Of a DNA stretch of 64,000 nucleotides, positions 24,794 through 33,033 are shown piece by piece. The translations under genes were made by a program, and so were the position numbers. The notes under the pieces were generated by a model. The model did not search any database, was not told where the DNA came from, and saw nothing but the letters and a program-made list of their open reading frames with translations. The stretch is taken from positions 568,391 to 632,390 of the forward strand of contig JAILWJ010000001.1 in NCBI GenBank assembly GCA_025699025.1, in the 5' to 3' direction. Position 1 is the stretch's first letter, and each line of letters begins with the position of its first letter. Source of the stretch: Nitrosarchaeum sp. (GTDB taxonomy: Archaea; Thermoproteota; Nitrososphaeria; Nitrososphaerales; Nitrosopumilaceae).

Positions 24794-25174
24794 CTACAAA
24801 GGCTTTTCAATTAATGATTTGAGGTTAGAAAATGCCTGACCAATCTCATCCATTCGTTGGTTGAATTGCTCATCGCTGATGTTTTCAGGCTTTATCAAAG
24901 TAATCATGATTTCAGACTCTTCAGCGCTGGGCACAACGCGCATCGGCACATCCCATTTTGATTCTTCATCTATGTACACACAGTCTAAAATTCCAAATGA
25001 CCTGTTTTCGTTGAATTTTAGTTTTGCTGGACCCCTAGGAGTGCTGAACATCCACCAACCATCATCAGATTTTACTGCATCAGACATCATTTTTGCAGGG
25101 GAGTTTAAAATGGCATCAAACGTATCGCCTGTTCTTCTTTTTACAGTAAAGCTAAGGGTTCGAGAACGAGCCAC
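24794..25174 (-). CDS. SRPBCC-like hypothetical protein, 126 residues
   Basis: A protein with a probable SRPBCC fold: an initial strand (RTLSFTVKRRTG), DDGWWMFSTPRGPAKLKF in the middle, a MITLIKPENISDEQFNQRM stretch and a long C-terminal helix. The ending is FSNLKSLIEKP. It is one of two such proteins close together (see 23777-24244). Ligand unknown. Confidence 0.55.
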   Translation of the reverse strand: MARSRTLSFTVKRRTGDTFDAILNSPAKMMSDAVKSDDGWWMFSTPRGPAKLKFNENRSFGILDCVYIDEESKWDVPMRVVPSAEESEIMITLIKPENISDEQFNQRMDEIGQAFSNLKSLIEKPL

Positions 25175-25235
25175 ACAGACATAATTCAGTTTGTGATTAA
25201 AAAGGATATGGTATCTATGAATAGTAAGTGTTTGG

Positions 25236-25412
25236 TTATTTATTCAAAAAGTCCTTGATTTTTTTGAGATTTGCCACATGTGACTCGTGAAACATATCAA
25301 CAGATTCGGCCAGAGATGCAGGCAATACAGATTTGAGATTCTTTACCACGTCATTGCCGCTGGAAATCATATTGTCAATTAATTTTTCAATTTCATTTTT
25401 TTCATCGCTCAT
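25236..25412 (-). CDS. Hypothetical small helical protein, 58 residues
   Basis: From the ATG ending at 25412 (a GTG at 25421 is also possible) a 58-residue helical protein follows (EIEKLIDNMISSGNDVVKN and FHESHVANLKKIKDFLNK). It is 9 bp after the RAM-domain gene on the same strand; the two are likely co-transcribed. Function unknown. Confidence 0.5.
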   Translation of the reverse strand: MSDEKNEIEKLIDNMISSGNDVVKNLKSVLPASLAESVDMFHESHVANLKKIKDFLNK

Positions 25413-25421
25413 TTTAGACAC

Positions 25422-25652
25422 CTAATCTTTTCTTATAAGAGTGGAAGTAGATCGAATTTTAGGCAGTTTTTGTATATTCCAAGATACGATTTCTCGTATT
25501 TTTTCAAAATTTTCGGCTTCAAGTTTTACCATCATATCATGAGTCCCTATGGTTTCAAAAACATCCTTAACCTGTTCTAGTTCACGTAATTTTTCTATCA
25601 GTTCTTCCTCTGCTCCCAATTCACAATTTAACATCACGTATGCAACAGTCAT
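25422..25652 (-). CDS. Stand-alone RAM (Lrp/AsnC ligand-binding) domain
   Basis: A 76-residue protein equal to the C-terminal effector domain of Lrp/AsnC regulators without a DNA-binding part: TVAYVMLNCELGAEEELIEKL, VKDVFETIGTHDMMVKLEA and the terminal STSTLIRKD strand. Such RAM domains form dimers that sense amino acids. It may modulate a full Lrp protein in trans; one is encoded at 7176-7619, but no direct link is shown. A start at the upstream ATG (25658) adds two residues. Confidence 0.85.
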   Translation of the reverse strand: MTVAYVMLNCELGAEEELIEKLRELEQVKDVFETIGTHDMMVKLEAENFEKIREIVSWNIQKLPKIRSTSTLIRKD

Positions 25653-25739
25653 AAACAAATTATGGAGTTTGATTATTTAAATTAATTAATTACCTAGAAT
25701 TCAAAAAACTGCTTATATGAAAAAGGATTACGCAATACG

Positions 25740-25973
25740 ATGATAATAGGCAACATCGGTAAAGATGAGAAGCGAAAAAAATTCACACTAGAAATTACAT
25801 GTTCAAATTGCAAAACTAAGGTTCCAGGCAGAATGCAGACGTCTGAAAGGCATTATGGTACCGCATCATTTAACAAAGAAGTGGCAGATTTTAAAAGAAA
25901 TTATTTGTGCGGAAGGTGTCGCGACAAGAAAAGGGTAGCAGGGAATAGATCACCTGCCAAAAGACAATTCTGA
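25740..25973 (+). CDS. Small zinc-binding protein, 77 residues
   Basis: Cysteine pairs C21/C24 (ITCSNCKTKV) and C57/C60 (YLCGRCRD) and a strongly basic C-terminus (KKRVAGNRSPAKRQF) suggest a zinc-ribbon nucleic-acid-binding protein. It starts at ATG 25740 with a TTATATG-like sequence upstream (about 25710). No family is recognised. Confidence 0.6.
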   Translation: MIIGNIGKDEKRKKFTLEITCSNCKTKVPGRMQTSERHYGTASFNKEVADFKRNYLCGRCRDKKRVAGNRSPAKRQF

Positions 25974-26014
25974 ACAATCAAATGAAAGTCAGAGAAGAGA
26001 GTAGAAAAATAGCA

Positions 26015-26048
26015 GACATTAATTGTATTCAAAAACACAATTAATGTC
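26015..26048. repeat. Long perfect inverted repeat (12-bp arms)
   Basis: GACATTAATTGT (26015-26026) and its exact complement ACAATTAATGTC (26037-26048) flank a 10-base spacer in the gap 25974-26145. The outer bases also nearly match (AGC and GCT ends). As RNA this is a stable stem-loop without a clean T-run after it; it could be a terminator for the gene ending at 25973 or a regulator site. Confidence 0.5.
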
Positions 26049-26145
26049 CAGCTATTGTTGCTTGGTAGGCTGTACTTTCAAAATTTGTATTTAACGCCGA
26101 TGGACGATTTATCAGTAAAAAATCAGAGTAAAAGAGAAACGAATC

Positions 26146-26298
26146 CTATTTTGTGCCTTTTAGGGTGGACTTTAGAGTTTCATTGACGACATATGAAAAA
26201 CTAATTGCTTTGTTGGATTCTTGAATGAGTTTTGATTGTTTGACACGTAATTTCTTTACCAATTCGTCATCTAACATTATTGTGATTCTTGATGCCAT
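26146..26298 (-). CDS. Ribbon-helix-helix protein, 50 residues
   Basis: A 50-residue frame from the ATG ending at 26298. The strand RITIMLDDELVKKLR and the two helices (KLIQESNKAISFSYVVNETLKS) fit a ribbon-helix-helix (CopG/Arc-like) fold. Such proteins are dimeric DNA binders, often antitoxins or copy-number regulators; no toxin partner is next to it. It begins 120 bp upstream of the metzincin gene's stop. Confidence 0.65.
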   Translation of the reverse strand: MASRITIMLDDELVKKLRVKQSKLIQESNKAISFSYVVNETLKSTLKGTK

Positions 26299-26418
26299 AG
26301 ACTACAACGTACAATAAATTTCAAATAATATTAACCTTGCATGTATTCAAATAGTTCAATTTTAGATGCACAATCACAGAATTGTGAAAAATATCAATTC
26401 CAAAAACGGAAGTTAATG

Positions 26419-29400
26419 TTATTGTTCTTCAAGATGGAGTTTTGTTGCCACAGCATGATCGTTTGAGTTTATTACCAACATCCCGCCAGAATTTGCAATA
26501 GTACACATACCTGACTTGTGTGACTTGTCCAAGCCTATACAGTTTATGTCTGAATAATAATTAAATGACTTGCCTGAATCAACTTTGTATTTTTCATCAA
26601 TTGATGGGACAAAGAAAACATCCACCTTGTTTGAATCCTGTACGCTTACTTGGTATTTGTAGGAAGGATCAGCGCTGAATGAACAGCCTTTGACAAACAC
26701 AGAGTCGTTGCCTGGGATCACCACAGTCTGATCAAGGGGGGCAAACTTTGCATCATCAATCATTGGATACATGATGTTTGATTCAGCAGCTGCGTGGCCA
26801 AGTCCTAGGGTGTGACCAATTTCATGAATCAGAATATTTTTGATAGATTCAGAACTGTAGGGCCTCCAAGTTCCGTCACAGTTAGTACTTCCCAAGCCGA
26901 TTGAAATATGAGTCTGACCTATGGTATACCCATCAAAATCATTTCTGAGTTCTTTTTCCCATTCAATGGTAGTGATGTCAGAGGAGCTAGTGCTGACTAT
27001 TTTAAATTCCACGTTAGCAATTTGTTTCCAATAATCCAATGCACCACGCACTTCAACAGACATATCTTTTGACCATTTTGGAGTCGGTTCAACAAAAAGC
27101 AGTTGTGTTTTTGAGTTCTTTATTTGCGATATCCAATCTCCAGGCAGATTTTTTTGAATGTCGGTTGTTTTGAACATGACTCCTTGTACACTGGTTTCAT
27201 TCATGTAGTCATGGTTCACGCTATCAATTCCTGTAACTGATTTTTGTCCTTTCTTCAATAGATTCAACAATACCCGATATTCTTTGTTCTCATCTCGTAA
27301 AACTTGGATTTCCTCGTCATTTACAAGATTTTTTGCCTTGAGATAATTAAGTTCAACAAGCAACATGTCATTTTTCTTTGTCAATTCATCAACCATGCCA
27401 TCGGATAAAGAAAGCGTTGATTTTTGTGCATGACTGTCTTGAGGATCAACATCGGTTTGCACTTGAGTGTTTTTTAGTGAGGTAATTTGATCATGTTTTT
27501 CTTTAATTTCAGATTGTAAAAAGGAGATTTGTTTTTTAAGATCATTGTTCTCGGCATGAATTTCAGACATCAGGATTAAATTGTCTGCATTGTCATTGTT
27601 TGCAACACGGGCCTTTTTTTCCAGTATTTTATTTTCTTCTTTGAGATCATCGATGGTTTTTTGATGCAAAGAATTTTGTTCTGTAAGTAGTTGGATCATG
27701 CTATCGGTTTGACCAAGAGTGTCACCCGCTGCATTTAAAGGAGCATCACGGATATTTTGTGCATTTTTCAATGATGAAATTTCATTTTTGTATTGCATAT
27801 TTTCGTTTTCGAATAATTTGATTTGGTTTTGATAGCTTGATATCTTCGAGTTTAGCTCGTTTACGAGTGCATTAGATTCTTCGATTTCCAGTTCCAGTCT
27901 AGTAATGAATTCATTTTGTGCAGTTTTCTCGCCTTCAAGATCATGCAATTTAGATTCAAATTCGGATATTTTTTGCTTGTTTGTCGGAATCAAATCATTT
28001 TTGAGTGAATTGTTTTCATCACTTAAAACATTGATTGTGTTTTCATGACTTTTGATTTTAGAGTTTAGATCTGTCACCAAATTATTTAGATCATCAACAG
28101 TATTTTTCATCAAAATCAGCGAGGTATTTTTTTCAATGTTTTCATGCTCCAAGGTGCCAATTGCTTGCCTGTATTGATCATTTTCAGTTTTCAGATTGTC
28201 TACCAGTTCTTGGTAATTTGCCAATCTAGAATCCAAGACAGATTGGAACTCGTCGGATTCCTGAGCCTCATTCATTATTTCAACCAGAATCTTTCTTTGT
28301 TCTGCGTTTTCCTGTTCCAATCGAGAGATTTTTTCTTGATCACGCGTCTTTTCTGCATTTGTTTGTTCAATTTTATTTTCAAGCAGCACAGAATCATCTT
28401 TTAGAGAGTTTACAAGAACAGCATACTCGTCAATTTTTCCTGAAAGTGAAGATATGACATTGTTGGCACCCACAAGATCATTTAGCACTCCTGCAAGTTG
28501 TTCTTTTTGTGTTTGGTTAATGCCTTCCAATCTACTGATGGTTTCTTCAAAATTAGAGTTTTGGGTTTCCAACAGAGAGATGTTTGCTTCATTTTGCTGC
28601 TGCTGATTGAGGGCAGTATTGAATTTTTCATCAAGAGACTTGATTTTTTCTTCATATTCAATCATTTTTTGCTTTTGGGCAAAATTTTCGTTTTTTAGAT
28701 CAGTGATCAATAATTCGTATTCTTCATCGTTTTGAATCAATTGATTTGCCTGTAATCGATTTTCTTGGTTTATCACTTTTAGTACAGCGATTAGTTCTTG
28801 GTTGTTTTGAATTTCCAGGTTAAGCATGTCAATATCATTTTGATAGGATGTTGCCTTTTCTTCGAGACCTCGAATTTGGTCTACAAACGCTTTATTTTCC
28901 AGCGTTAGATCATTGATTTTTTTTACATGTTGGGATTCCGCTTGGAGCCGTTCATCATCCTTCACATTAGATGGAATTCGTTGTTCTGGAATGCCATTGC
29001 TGGTTATCCAAGAATCAATCTGTTTTGAGAATTGTTGGTTTGTAGCTCGCAGTGACTTGATTTCGTTTTGCAATGCCTGATATTCATCAAACAGTTTTGA
29101 CATTGTTGCAGGATAATCATTGGATTTGCTTATTTTCTGACTTTTTAATAAAATTCGAAATTCCTTATTCTCTTCTCTTAGCTGTTTTACTTCATCCTCA
29201 AGAACCTCGCTTTTTGCTTTTAGATAATCTGCATGTCTTTGCAGTTCTTTGTCATCAATGGATGAAATTTTTACAATTCCCTGTTCGGAAAGATAGTCTA
29301 TCGCCCTTACAAATTCCTCATTTGTAATATGACCGTCAGACCACATAGATAGTGTAGTTTTCACCCATTCTGGAATTTGTTCTTGTTCTCCAAAACTGGG

Positions 29401-29478
29401 ATTAACATCAACAAACAGAAAAACCCCGACGAGGGACAACAATAATAAAATCGCTATCTGCACAAATGTCCCTCTCAC
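26419..29478 (-). CDS. Secreted giant coiled-coil protein with C-terminal metzincin protease domain
   Basis: A 1019-residue exported protein. A signal peptide (hydrophobic core, NPSFGEQE) is followed by a short domain (about 36-75: PEWVKTTLSMWSDGHITNEEF) seen in other thaumarchaeal exported proteins, then some 600 residues of near-continuous coiled coil. The C-terminal domain has the zinc motif HEIGHTLGLGH at 885-895 and a Met-turn MYPM about 8 residues later (near 903), i.e. HExxHxxGxxH and a methionine turn as in matrixin-type metzincins. Upstream sequence LRNDFDGYTIGQTHISIG is the substrate-strand region. A last beta part follows. It would be a cell-surface protease held on a long stalk; no sorting motif is seen. 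Confidence 0.92.
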   Translation of the reverse strand: MRGTFVQIAILLLLSLVGVFLFVDVNPSFGEQEQIPEWVKTTLSMWSDGHITNEEFVRAIDYLSEQGIVKISSIDDKELQRHADYLKAKSEVLEDEVKQLREENKEFRILLKSQKISKSNDYPATMSKLFDEYQALQNEIKSLRATNQQFSKQIDSWITSNGIPEQRIPSNVKDDERLQAESQHVKKINDLTLENKAFVDQIRGLEEKATSYQNDIDMLNLEIQNNQELIAVLKVINQENRLQANQLIQNDEEYELLITDLKNENFAQKQKMIEYEEKIKSLDEKFNTALNQQQQNEANISLLETQNSNFEETISRLEGINQTQKEQLAGVLNDLVGANNVISSLSGKIDEYAVLVNSLKDDSVLLENKIEQTNAEKTRDQEKISRLEQENAEQRKILVEIMNEAQESDEFQSVLDSRLANYQELVDNLKTENDQYRQAIGTLEHENIEKNTSLILMKNTVDDLNNLVTDLNSKIKSHENTINVLSDENNSLKNDLIPTNKQKISEFESKLHDLEGEKTAQNEFITRLELEIEESNALVNELNSKISSYQNQIKLFENENMQYKNEISSLKNAQNIRDAPLNAAGDTLGQTDSMIQLLTEQNSLHQKTIDDLKEENKILEKKARVANNDNADNLILMSEIHAENNDLKKQISFLQSEIKEKHDQITSLKNTQVQTDVDPQDSHAQKSTLSLSDGMVDELTKKNDMLLVELNYLKAKNLVNDEEIQVLRDENKEYRVLLNLLKKGQKSVTGIDSVNHDYMNETSVQGVMFKTTDIQKNLPGDWISQIKNSKTQLLFVEPTPKWSKDMSVEVRGALDYWKQIANVEFKIVSTSSSDITTIEWEKELRNDFDGYTIGQTHISIGLGSTNCDGTWRPYSSESIKNILIHEIGHTLGLGHAAAESNIMYPMIDDAKFAPLDQTVVIPGNDSVFVKGCSFSADPSYKYQVSVQDSNKVDVFFVPSIDEKYKVDSGKSFNYYSDINCIGLDKSHKSGMCTIANSGGMLVINSNDHAVATKLHLEEQ

Positions 29479-29529
29479 TTGTATTTACCATGATCAGGAT
29501 AAAAAAGTGGCGATACAGACACAAGCATA

Positions 29530-29679
29530 CTAAATTTTAGGCATGTCTTGTAATGATTTGTCTGCAATACTTTCAACCGTTTTTATCCCCCATTCCCTCA
29601 ATACAGTATTATTTGCAATATCAAATACTTGCGCCAGTATCTGATCCATAGTAGACATCAACATAGTTACAAACTCCAT
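29530..29679 (-). CDS. Hypothetical small protein, about 49 residues
   Basis: The frame is open to 29760, but the start of that longer frame contains an 11-bp inverted repeat and biased sequence. I therefore prefer the ATG ending at 29679, giving a helical peptide (MSTMDQILAQVFDIANN, TVESIADKSLQDMPKI). No motif is present and the evidence for coding is modest. Confidence 0.35.
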   Translation of the reverse strand: MEFVTMLMSTMDQILAQVFDIANNTVLREWGIKTVESIADKSLQDMPKI

Positions 29680-29698
29680 GCACGTATGAAACACAGAT

Positions 29699-29750
29699 GA
29701 GATATAATTGTCAGTATGTATTTTTTTGATTTTACATGAAATTATATCTC
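29699..29750. repeat. Inverted repeat with 11-bp arms
   Basis: GAGATATAATT (29699-29709) and AATTATATCTC (29740-29750) are exact inverse complements separated by 30 bases. It lies upstream of the likely start of the small gene ending at 29530. It could fold as RNA or bind a dimeric regulator; no function is shown. Confidence 0.4.
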
Positions 29751-29774
29751 TATCAGGCAACAGACTTGGAAAAA

Positions 29775-30017
29775 TTAATTGGTTTTTTCTTTAATTTTTG
29801 CTATTTCTTTTTCTATCTTGTTGACATTTTGACTCCAAATTTTTATCAGTTTTTCTTCATTCTCTAGAGCAAAATTATCAGAATCATAAAGTGAGAGTTT
29901 TTCCATTTTGTCCACATGTGATTGTAAATTAGCTTTTGCTTCAACTAGTTTTTTTTGTTGGTACTCCAAGACTTTCTGCGTTAGGAAATTCAATGTATAG
30001 CAATAATCAGATAACAT
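29775..30017 (-). CDS. Hypothetical coiled-coil protein, 80 residues
   Basis: Two helical segments (FLTQKVLEYQQKKLVEAKANL and WSQNVNKIEKEIAKIKEKTN) give a small coiled-coil protein. It is in a run of minus-strand orphan genes between the metzincin gene and the toxin-antitoxin pair. No family recognised. Confidence 0.45.
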   Translation of the reverse strand: MLSDYCYTLNFLTQKVLEYQQKKLVEAKANLQSHVDKMEKLSLYDSDNFALENEEKLIKIWSQNVNKIEKEIAKIKEKTN

Positions 30018-30049
30018 AGAATAAAAGAATTTGAATTAAATCTTGAGTA

Positions 30050-30283
30050 TCACGGGGAAGAGTTAAAGTTTTTCAAGTCTAGGCACTTTGAATCATATTC
30101 ACCAAGGTATTTTTTGCTGTTGATTTGGCTATCTTGCAAATATATCTCACAGGTCTCAAAATCTATCAATTTTTTTGTGTTGGATGTATTTGCAGTATAT
30201 TGGAAGATCAGTATTCCCACAAGCACGATAATCAAAATGGCAGGCAGTCTTTTTTGAGTCAGATCCACGCCATAGATTCGCAA
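30050..30283 (-). CDS. Small single-pass membrane protein, 77 residues
   Basis: A basic N-terminus (TQKRLP) and one membrane segment (AILIIVLVGILIFQY, residues about 14-29) lead to a hydrophilic external part with two cysteines (FETCEIY and DSKCLDL) that could form a disulfide. Two cysteines about 20 residues apart suggest a small extracytoplasmic domain. No family recognised. Confidence 0.5.
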   Translation of the reverse strand: MRIYGVDLTQKRLPAILIIVLVGILIFQYTANTSNTKKLIDFETCEIYLQDSQINSKKYLGEYDSKCLDLKNFNSSP

Positions 30284-30366
30284 GTGACTGAATTAAGCCT
30301 TTGGCAAAGAGAATCAATTCACAAAGCATGTCATTTTAGCATTACATGACAGATGCAAGTACTAAA

Positions 30367-30567
30367 TTACAAATTCAATAGTTGGAAAACTTGTTGCGCA
30401 TCGTAAATAGTTAAAGATGGTTTGTAATCAAGTGAATTTTTGCATCTAAGTGCCAGATAAGGAAGGGTCGAATTTTTCGAAGCCACTACATGAAACAGTA
30501 GTTTGAGCCGGATGGCACTCTGCCCACACAGATGCGGGTATTTTTTGACAATTTGCTCTGAAACCAT
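30367..30567 (-). CDS. Hypothetical protein, 66 residues, weak support
   Basis: A frame of 66 residues (KKYPHLCGQSAIRLKLLFHVV, LALRCKNSLDYKPSLTIYD) without signal, motif or clear codon preference. It lies between two better-supported genes. It could be spurious. Confidence 0.25.
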   Translation of the reverse strand: MVSEQIVKKYPHLCGQSAIRLKLLFHVVASKNSTLPYLALRCKNSLDYKPSLTIYDAQQVFQLLNL

Positions 30568-30604
30568 ACAATGTAGAAAGCTTTGGAGTATTCAGACTCT
30601 ACCG

Positions 30605-30859
30605 TCATTTTTTGTAAATTCTTCCCCTATGATCTGCTTCTATAACAAAAATAATCATTTTACTTTGCTGTAGATCCAAAATAACTCTGTAATTTCCTAC
30701 TCGCAATCTGTAAAATGGTGAATTTGTAAGTCTTGCCACACTCTTGAATGGATCTTGTATACAACCTAACACTGCATCATAAATCCTCTGTGCATTTTTC
30801 TTGTCTAGTTTTTCTAGCTGTTTTACAGATTTTTCAGACCATATGACTTGCCATGTCAT
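30605..30859 (-). CDS. RelE/ParE-family toxin
   Basis: An 84-residue RelE-superfamily toxin. The fold is clear: VIWSEKSVKQLEKLDKK (helix), DPFKSVARLTNSPFYRLRVGNYRVILDLQ (beta-sheet core with the Arg-rich loop) and FVIEADHRGRIYKK at the end, where His and Arg are the common catalytic or RNA-binding positions in the LR.G.YR and HR..IYK motif. RelE enzymes cut mRNA on the ribosome; ParE-like members poison gyrase. It starts one base after the stop of the antitoxin gene. Confidence 0.9.
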   Translation of the reverse strand: MTWQVIWSEKSVKQLEKLDKKNAQRIYDAVLGCIQDPFKSVARLTNSPFYRLRVGNYRVILDLQQSKMIIFVIEADHRGRIYKK

Positions 30860-30860
30860 G

Positions 30861-31094
30861 TCATTTTAGGCCTAGTTTCTTTTTGACTTGTTCAGATGTA
30901 TACACACGTCCTGCCTTGATGTCTGCTACTCCTTCTTCTATGTTTTTGATGATTGTAGGGCTTAGCACATCGTCTTCTTGTGTATTTTTTAGCAGTCGTG
31001 CAATCACCGCTTCATAGGTTTCGCCTGGATGGGTCATCTGTTTTTTTAGATCGTTTTTTATCTTTTTAGAAAGTTTGATTGTGCTTTGTTCCAT
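30861..31094 (-). CDS. Antitoxin of RelE-type toxin
   Basis: A 77-residue protein from the ATG ending at 31094 (an upstream ATG ending at 31151 would overlap the promoter repeats). The basic N-terminus (TIKLSKKIKNDLKKQM) followed by GETYEAVIARLLKNTQ looks like a ribbon-helix-helix or AbrB-type DNA-binding domain, and the C-terminal helices (IKNIEEGVADIKAGRVYTSEQVKKKL) should wrap the toxin. It precedes the toxin gene by 1 bp in a classic antitoxin-toxin order. It probably represses its own promoter. Confidence 0.87.
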   Translation of the reverse strand: MEQSTIKLSKKIKNDLKKQMTHPGETYEAVIARLLKNTQEDDVLSPTIIKNIEEGVADIKAGRVYTSEQVKKKLGLK

Positions 31095-31095
31095 G

Positions 31096-31130
31096 GTATA
31101 CTCTAGTATACTATGGTATATTCTGATATA
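31096..31130 (-). promoter_or_regulatory. Toxin-antitoxin promoter with four TATA-like elements at 10-bp spacing
   Basis: On the plus strand GTATA occurs at 31096-31100, 31106-31110 and 31116-31120 and ATATA at 31126-31130, spaced exactly 10 bp. The last element (TTTTATATC on the minus strand) is the TATA box of the antitoxin gene, which starts at 31094. A helically phased repeat like this is suited to several antitoxin dimers bound along one face of the DNA to shut off the promoter. The binding protein is inferred. Confidence 0.6.
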
Positions 31131-31233
31131 AAAACAGAGTGGTGGGGACACTTACAATATTCTCACAACTATTTTTTGAATTGTATCCACTCGTTAATCA
31201 TCAATACGGAAATGTATTCAACTCAAAAGTGAA

Positions 31234-31315
31234 CGCCAGGTAAGGGACTTGAACCCCTGCACGCTTGCGCGTAGCCGTTTTCGAGACGGCCGCCTTACCA
31301 CTTGGCTAACCTGGC
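31234..31315 (-). tRNA. tRNA-Ser (anticodon CGA)
   Basis: On the minus strand the gene runs from 31315 to 31234: acceptor arms GCCAGGT and ACCTGGC, a D-arm GCC..GGC, an anticodon stem-loop with GCCGT/ACGGC and loop CTCGAAA (anticodon CGA, codon UCG), a long variable arm (TACGCGCAAGCGTG) diagnostic of class II serine tRNA, and a T-arm with GGTTCAAGTCC. The discriminator is G and CCA is not encoded. A TTTATTA box about 25 bases upstream (about 31337-31345) fits an archaeal promoter. No intron is present. Confidence 0.95.
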
Positions 31316-31356
31316 AAATTCCCTTAGATCACCTCCATAATAAAGCAAATCAGACA

Positions 31357-31614
31357 TCATGTTCTATCAATATCCAAAAGCTCGTCATTGAATCTTTTTT
31401 TAATTTGCTCTTTGGTTTTTTGCCATTCTTCTTCAGATATCACATCTGAAAAAATTGAATGAAACAAGACACGTTGGCCCAGTAACACACAAATGGCTTT
31501 TTTTTCTTCGTCAGCAAAAGGAAAATAGGATACAAGTTCTGCAGGAGTGCCAGATTTGTCACATTTTACTTCATAGATGCGGTCAAGAAAATATTCAGGA
31601 ATAATGCCAGTCAT
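31357..31614 (-). CDS. Hypothetical protein, 85 residues
   Basis: A soluble protein with an N-terminal region (EYFLDRIYEVKCDKSGTPAEL), a central hydrophobic strand (AICVLLGQRVLFHSIF) and an acidic helical tail (SEEEWQKTKEQIKKRFNDELLD). It sits immediately upstream of the tRNA gene on the same strand. No family recognised. Confidence 0.5.
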   Translation of the reverse strand: MTGIIPEYFLDRIYEVKCDKSGTPAELVSYFPFADEEKKAICVLLGQRVLFHSIFSDVISEEEWQKTKEQIKKRFNDELLDIDRT

Positions 31615-31687
31615 ACCAAGTTATTGTATTTGGGATTTTATAAAAACAGATCAAGAGGAACAAAACAAGGTGGAGGATTTGAAGAGA

Positions 31688-31879
31688 TTATGAAGATTGC
31701 CTTGTGCGTTTGAGAAAACCAACCGAGATCAAAACAATCCCAACCAAAACCCATCCAATAGCATAGCCAGACACGTCTTCCTTAAAACTTACAATTTCAG
31801 TGGCGCCCCGTGTCAATCCCCAGCTAATCACACCACCCAGAATAAAGCTAATTCCGGCCCAAAGAAACCAATTTTGCAT
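31688..31879 (-). CDS. Small membrane protein, 63 residues
   Basis: Started at the ATG ending at 31879 (MQNWFLW), the longer frame to 31927 being less likely. Two membrane segments ([18 protein letters not shown] and [18 protein letters not shown]) with a charged loop between and a basic end (KRTRQSS) predict a hairpin. It is divergent to fen1, with 90 bp between the starts. Function unknown. Confidence 0.55.
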   Translation of the reverse strand: MQNWFLWAGISFILGGVISWGLTRGATEIVSFKEDVSGYAIGWVLVGIVLISVGFLKRTRQSS

Positions 31880-31969
31880 AATCTGGAAAAAAATTATCAA
31901 AATAAGGGTATTTGCCTTTCCATACATTCAAGGATAAACACAAAATACCACAAAAGACAAGAAAGAGTA

Positions 31970-32995
31970 ATGGGCTTAAACCTAAAATCACTTGTAATAC
32001 GAGAAAAGACAAAGCTTGAGACATTTTCAAACAAAGTAATTGCAATTGATGCCTATAATGCAATATACCAATTTCTAGCCATAATCAGAGGCCCAGACGG
32101 AATGCAATTATCAGATTCTGAAGGAAGGATCACCAGCCACCTAAGCGGTTTGCTATACAGAAACATCAATTTTCTATCTCTTGGAATAAAACCGGTGTAT
32201 GTATTTGATGGAAAACCACCGTCATTGAAAACAGCAGAGATAGAGCGAAGAAAACAGATCAAAAAAGATGCGACTATAAAATATGAAAAAGCAATTGCGG
32301 AAGGGAACCTGGAAGATGCAAGAAAATTTGCACAGCAGACTACCAGTATGAGAGATGGAATGGTGGAAGATTCAAAAATACTGCTCAAGCATTTTGGGAT
32401 TCCATATATCGATGCACCGTCAGAAGGGGAGGCGACTGCCGCACACCTTACAAACACGGGACAGGCGTATGCATCGGCAAGTCAGGACTTTGACTCTGTT
32501 TTGTTTGGAGCAAAAAGACTGGTAAGAAATTTTACAAATAGCGGTAGAAGAAAAATACCAAACAGGAACACATACATCGAGATAGAACCTGAAATAATTG
32601 AGACACAGAAAACGCTAGACGCACTAGAAATAACAAGAGAGGAGTTGGTCGACGTAGGAATTTTGATTGGCACAGACTTTAATCCAGACGGGTTTGAAAG
32701 AGTAGGGCCAAAGACCGCACTAAAAATGATAAAACAGCATTCAAGATTAGAAGACATTCCTCCTATCCAGGATCAGCTAAAAGAGATAGATTACGAGCAA
32801 ATAAGAAAAATATTTCTGGAGCCAAATGTCGCAAAAGTTGATGAAATAATATTTGGAACCGTTGACTATGACGCAATTACAGAATACCTAGTCAAGGAAA
32901 GAAATTTTTCAGAAGACAGGGTTCAATCGTCATTAAACAGACTCAAAAAAGCAATTGAAAAGAAGAGCCACAATTTGGATCAGTGGTTTGGCTAA
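31970..32995 (+). CDS. fen: Flap endonuclease 1
   Basis: A 341-residue FEN-1 (XPG family) nuclease from ATG 31970; the frame is open further upstream but that part overlaps the divergent membrane gene. Metal-binding acidic residues are present: D27 (VIAIDAYN), D in VFDGKPP, E in [10 protein letters not shown] in SQDFDSVL and D in GTDFNPDG. The C-terminus NLDQWFG is the PCNA-interacting (PIP-like) tail, though the usual glutamine is replaced by Ser. FEN1 removes 5' flaps in Okazaki-fragment maturation and repair. Upstream is the divergent small membrane gene. Confidence 0.96.
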   Translation: MGLNLKSLVIREKTKLETFSNKVIAIDAYNAIYQFLAIIRGPDGMQLSDSEGRITSHLSGLLYRNINFLSLGIKPVYVFDGKPPSLKTAEIERRKQIKKDATIKYEKAIAEGNLEDARKFAQQTTSMRDGMVEDSKILLKHFGIPYIDAPSEGEATAAHLTNTGQAYASASQDFDSVLFGAKRLVRNFTNSGRRKIPNRNTYIEIEPEIIETQKTLDALEITREELVDVGILIGTDFNPDGFERVGPKTALKMIKQHSRLEDIPPIQDQLKEIDYEQIRKIFLEPNVAKVDEIIFGTVDYDAITEYLVKERNFSEDRVQSSLNRLKKAIEKKSHNLDQWFG

Positions 32996-33033
32996 AATTT
33001 TAATTTAATAGTAAGATAAAGGCAATTCAAAAA

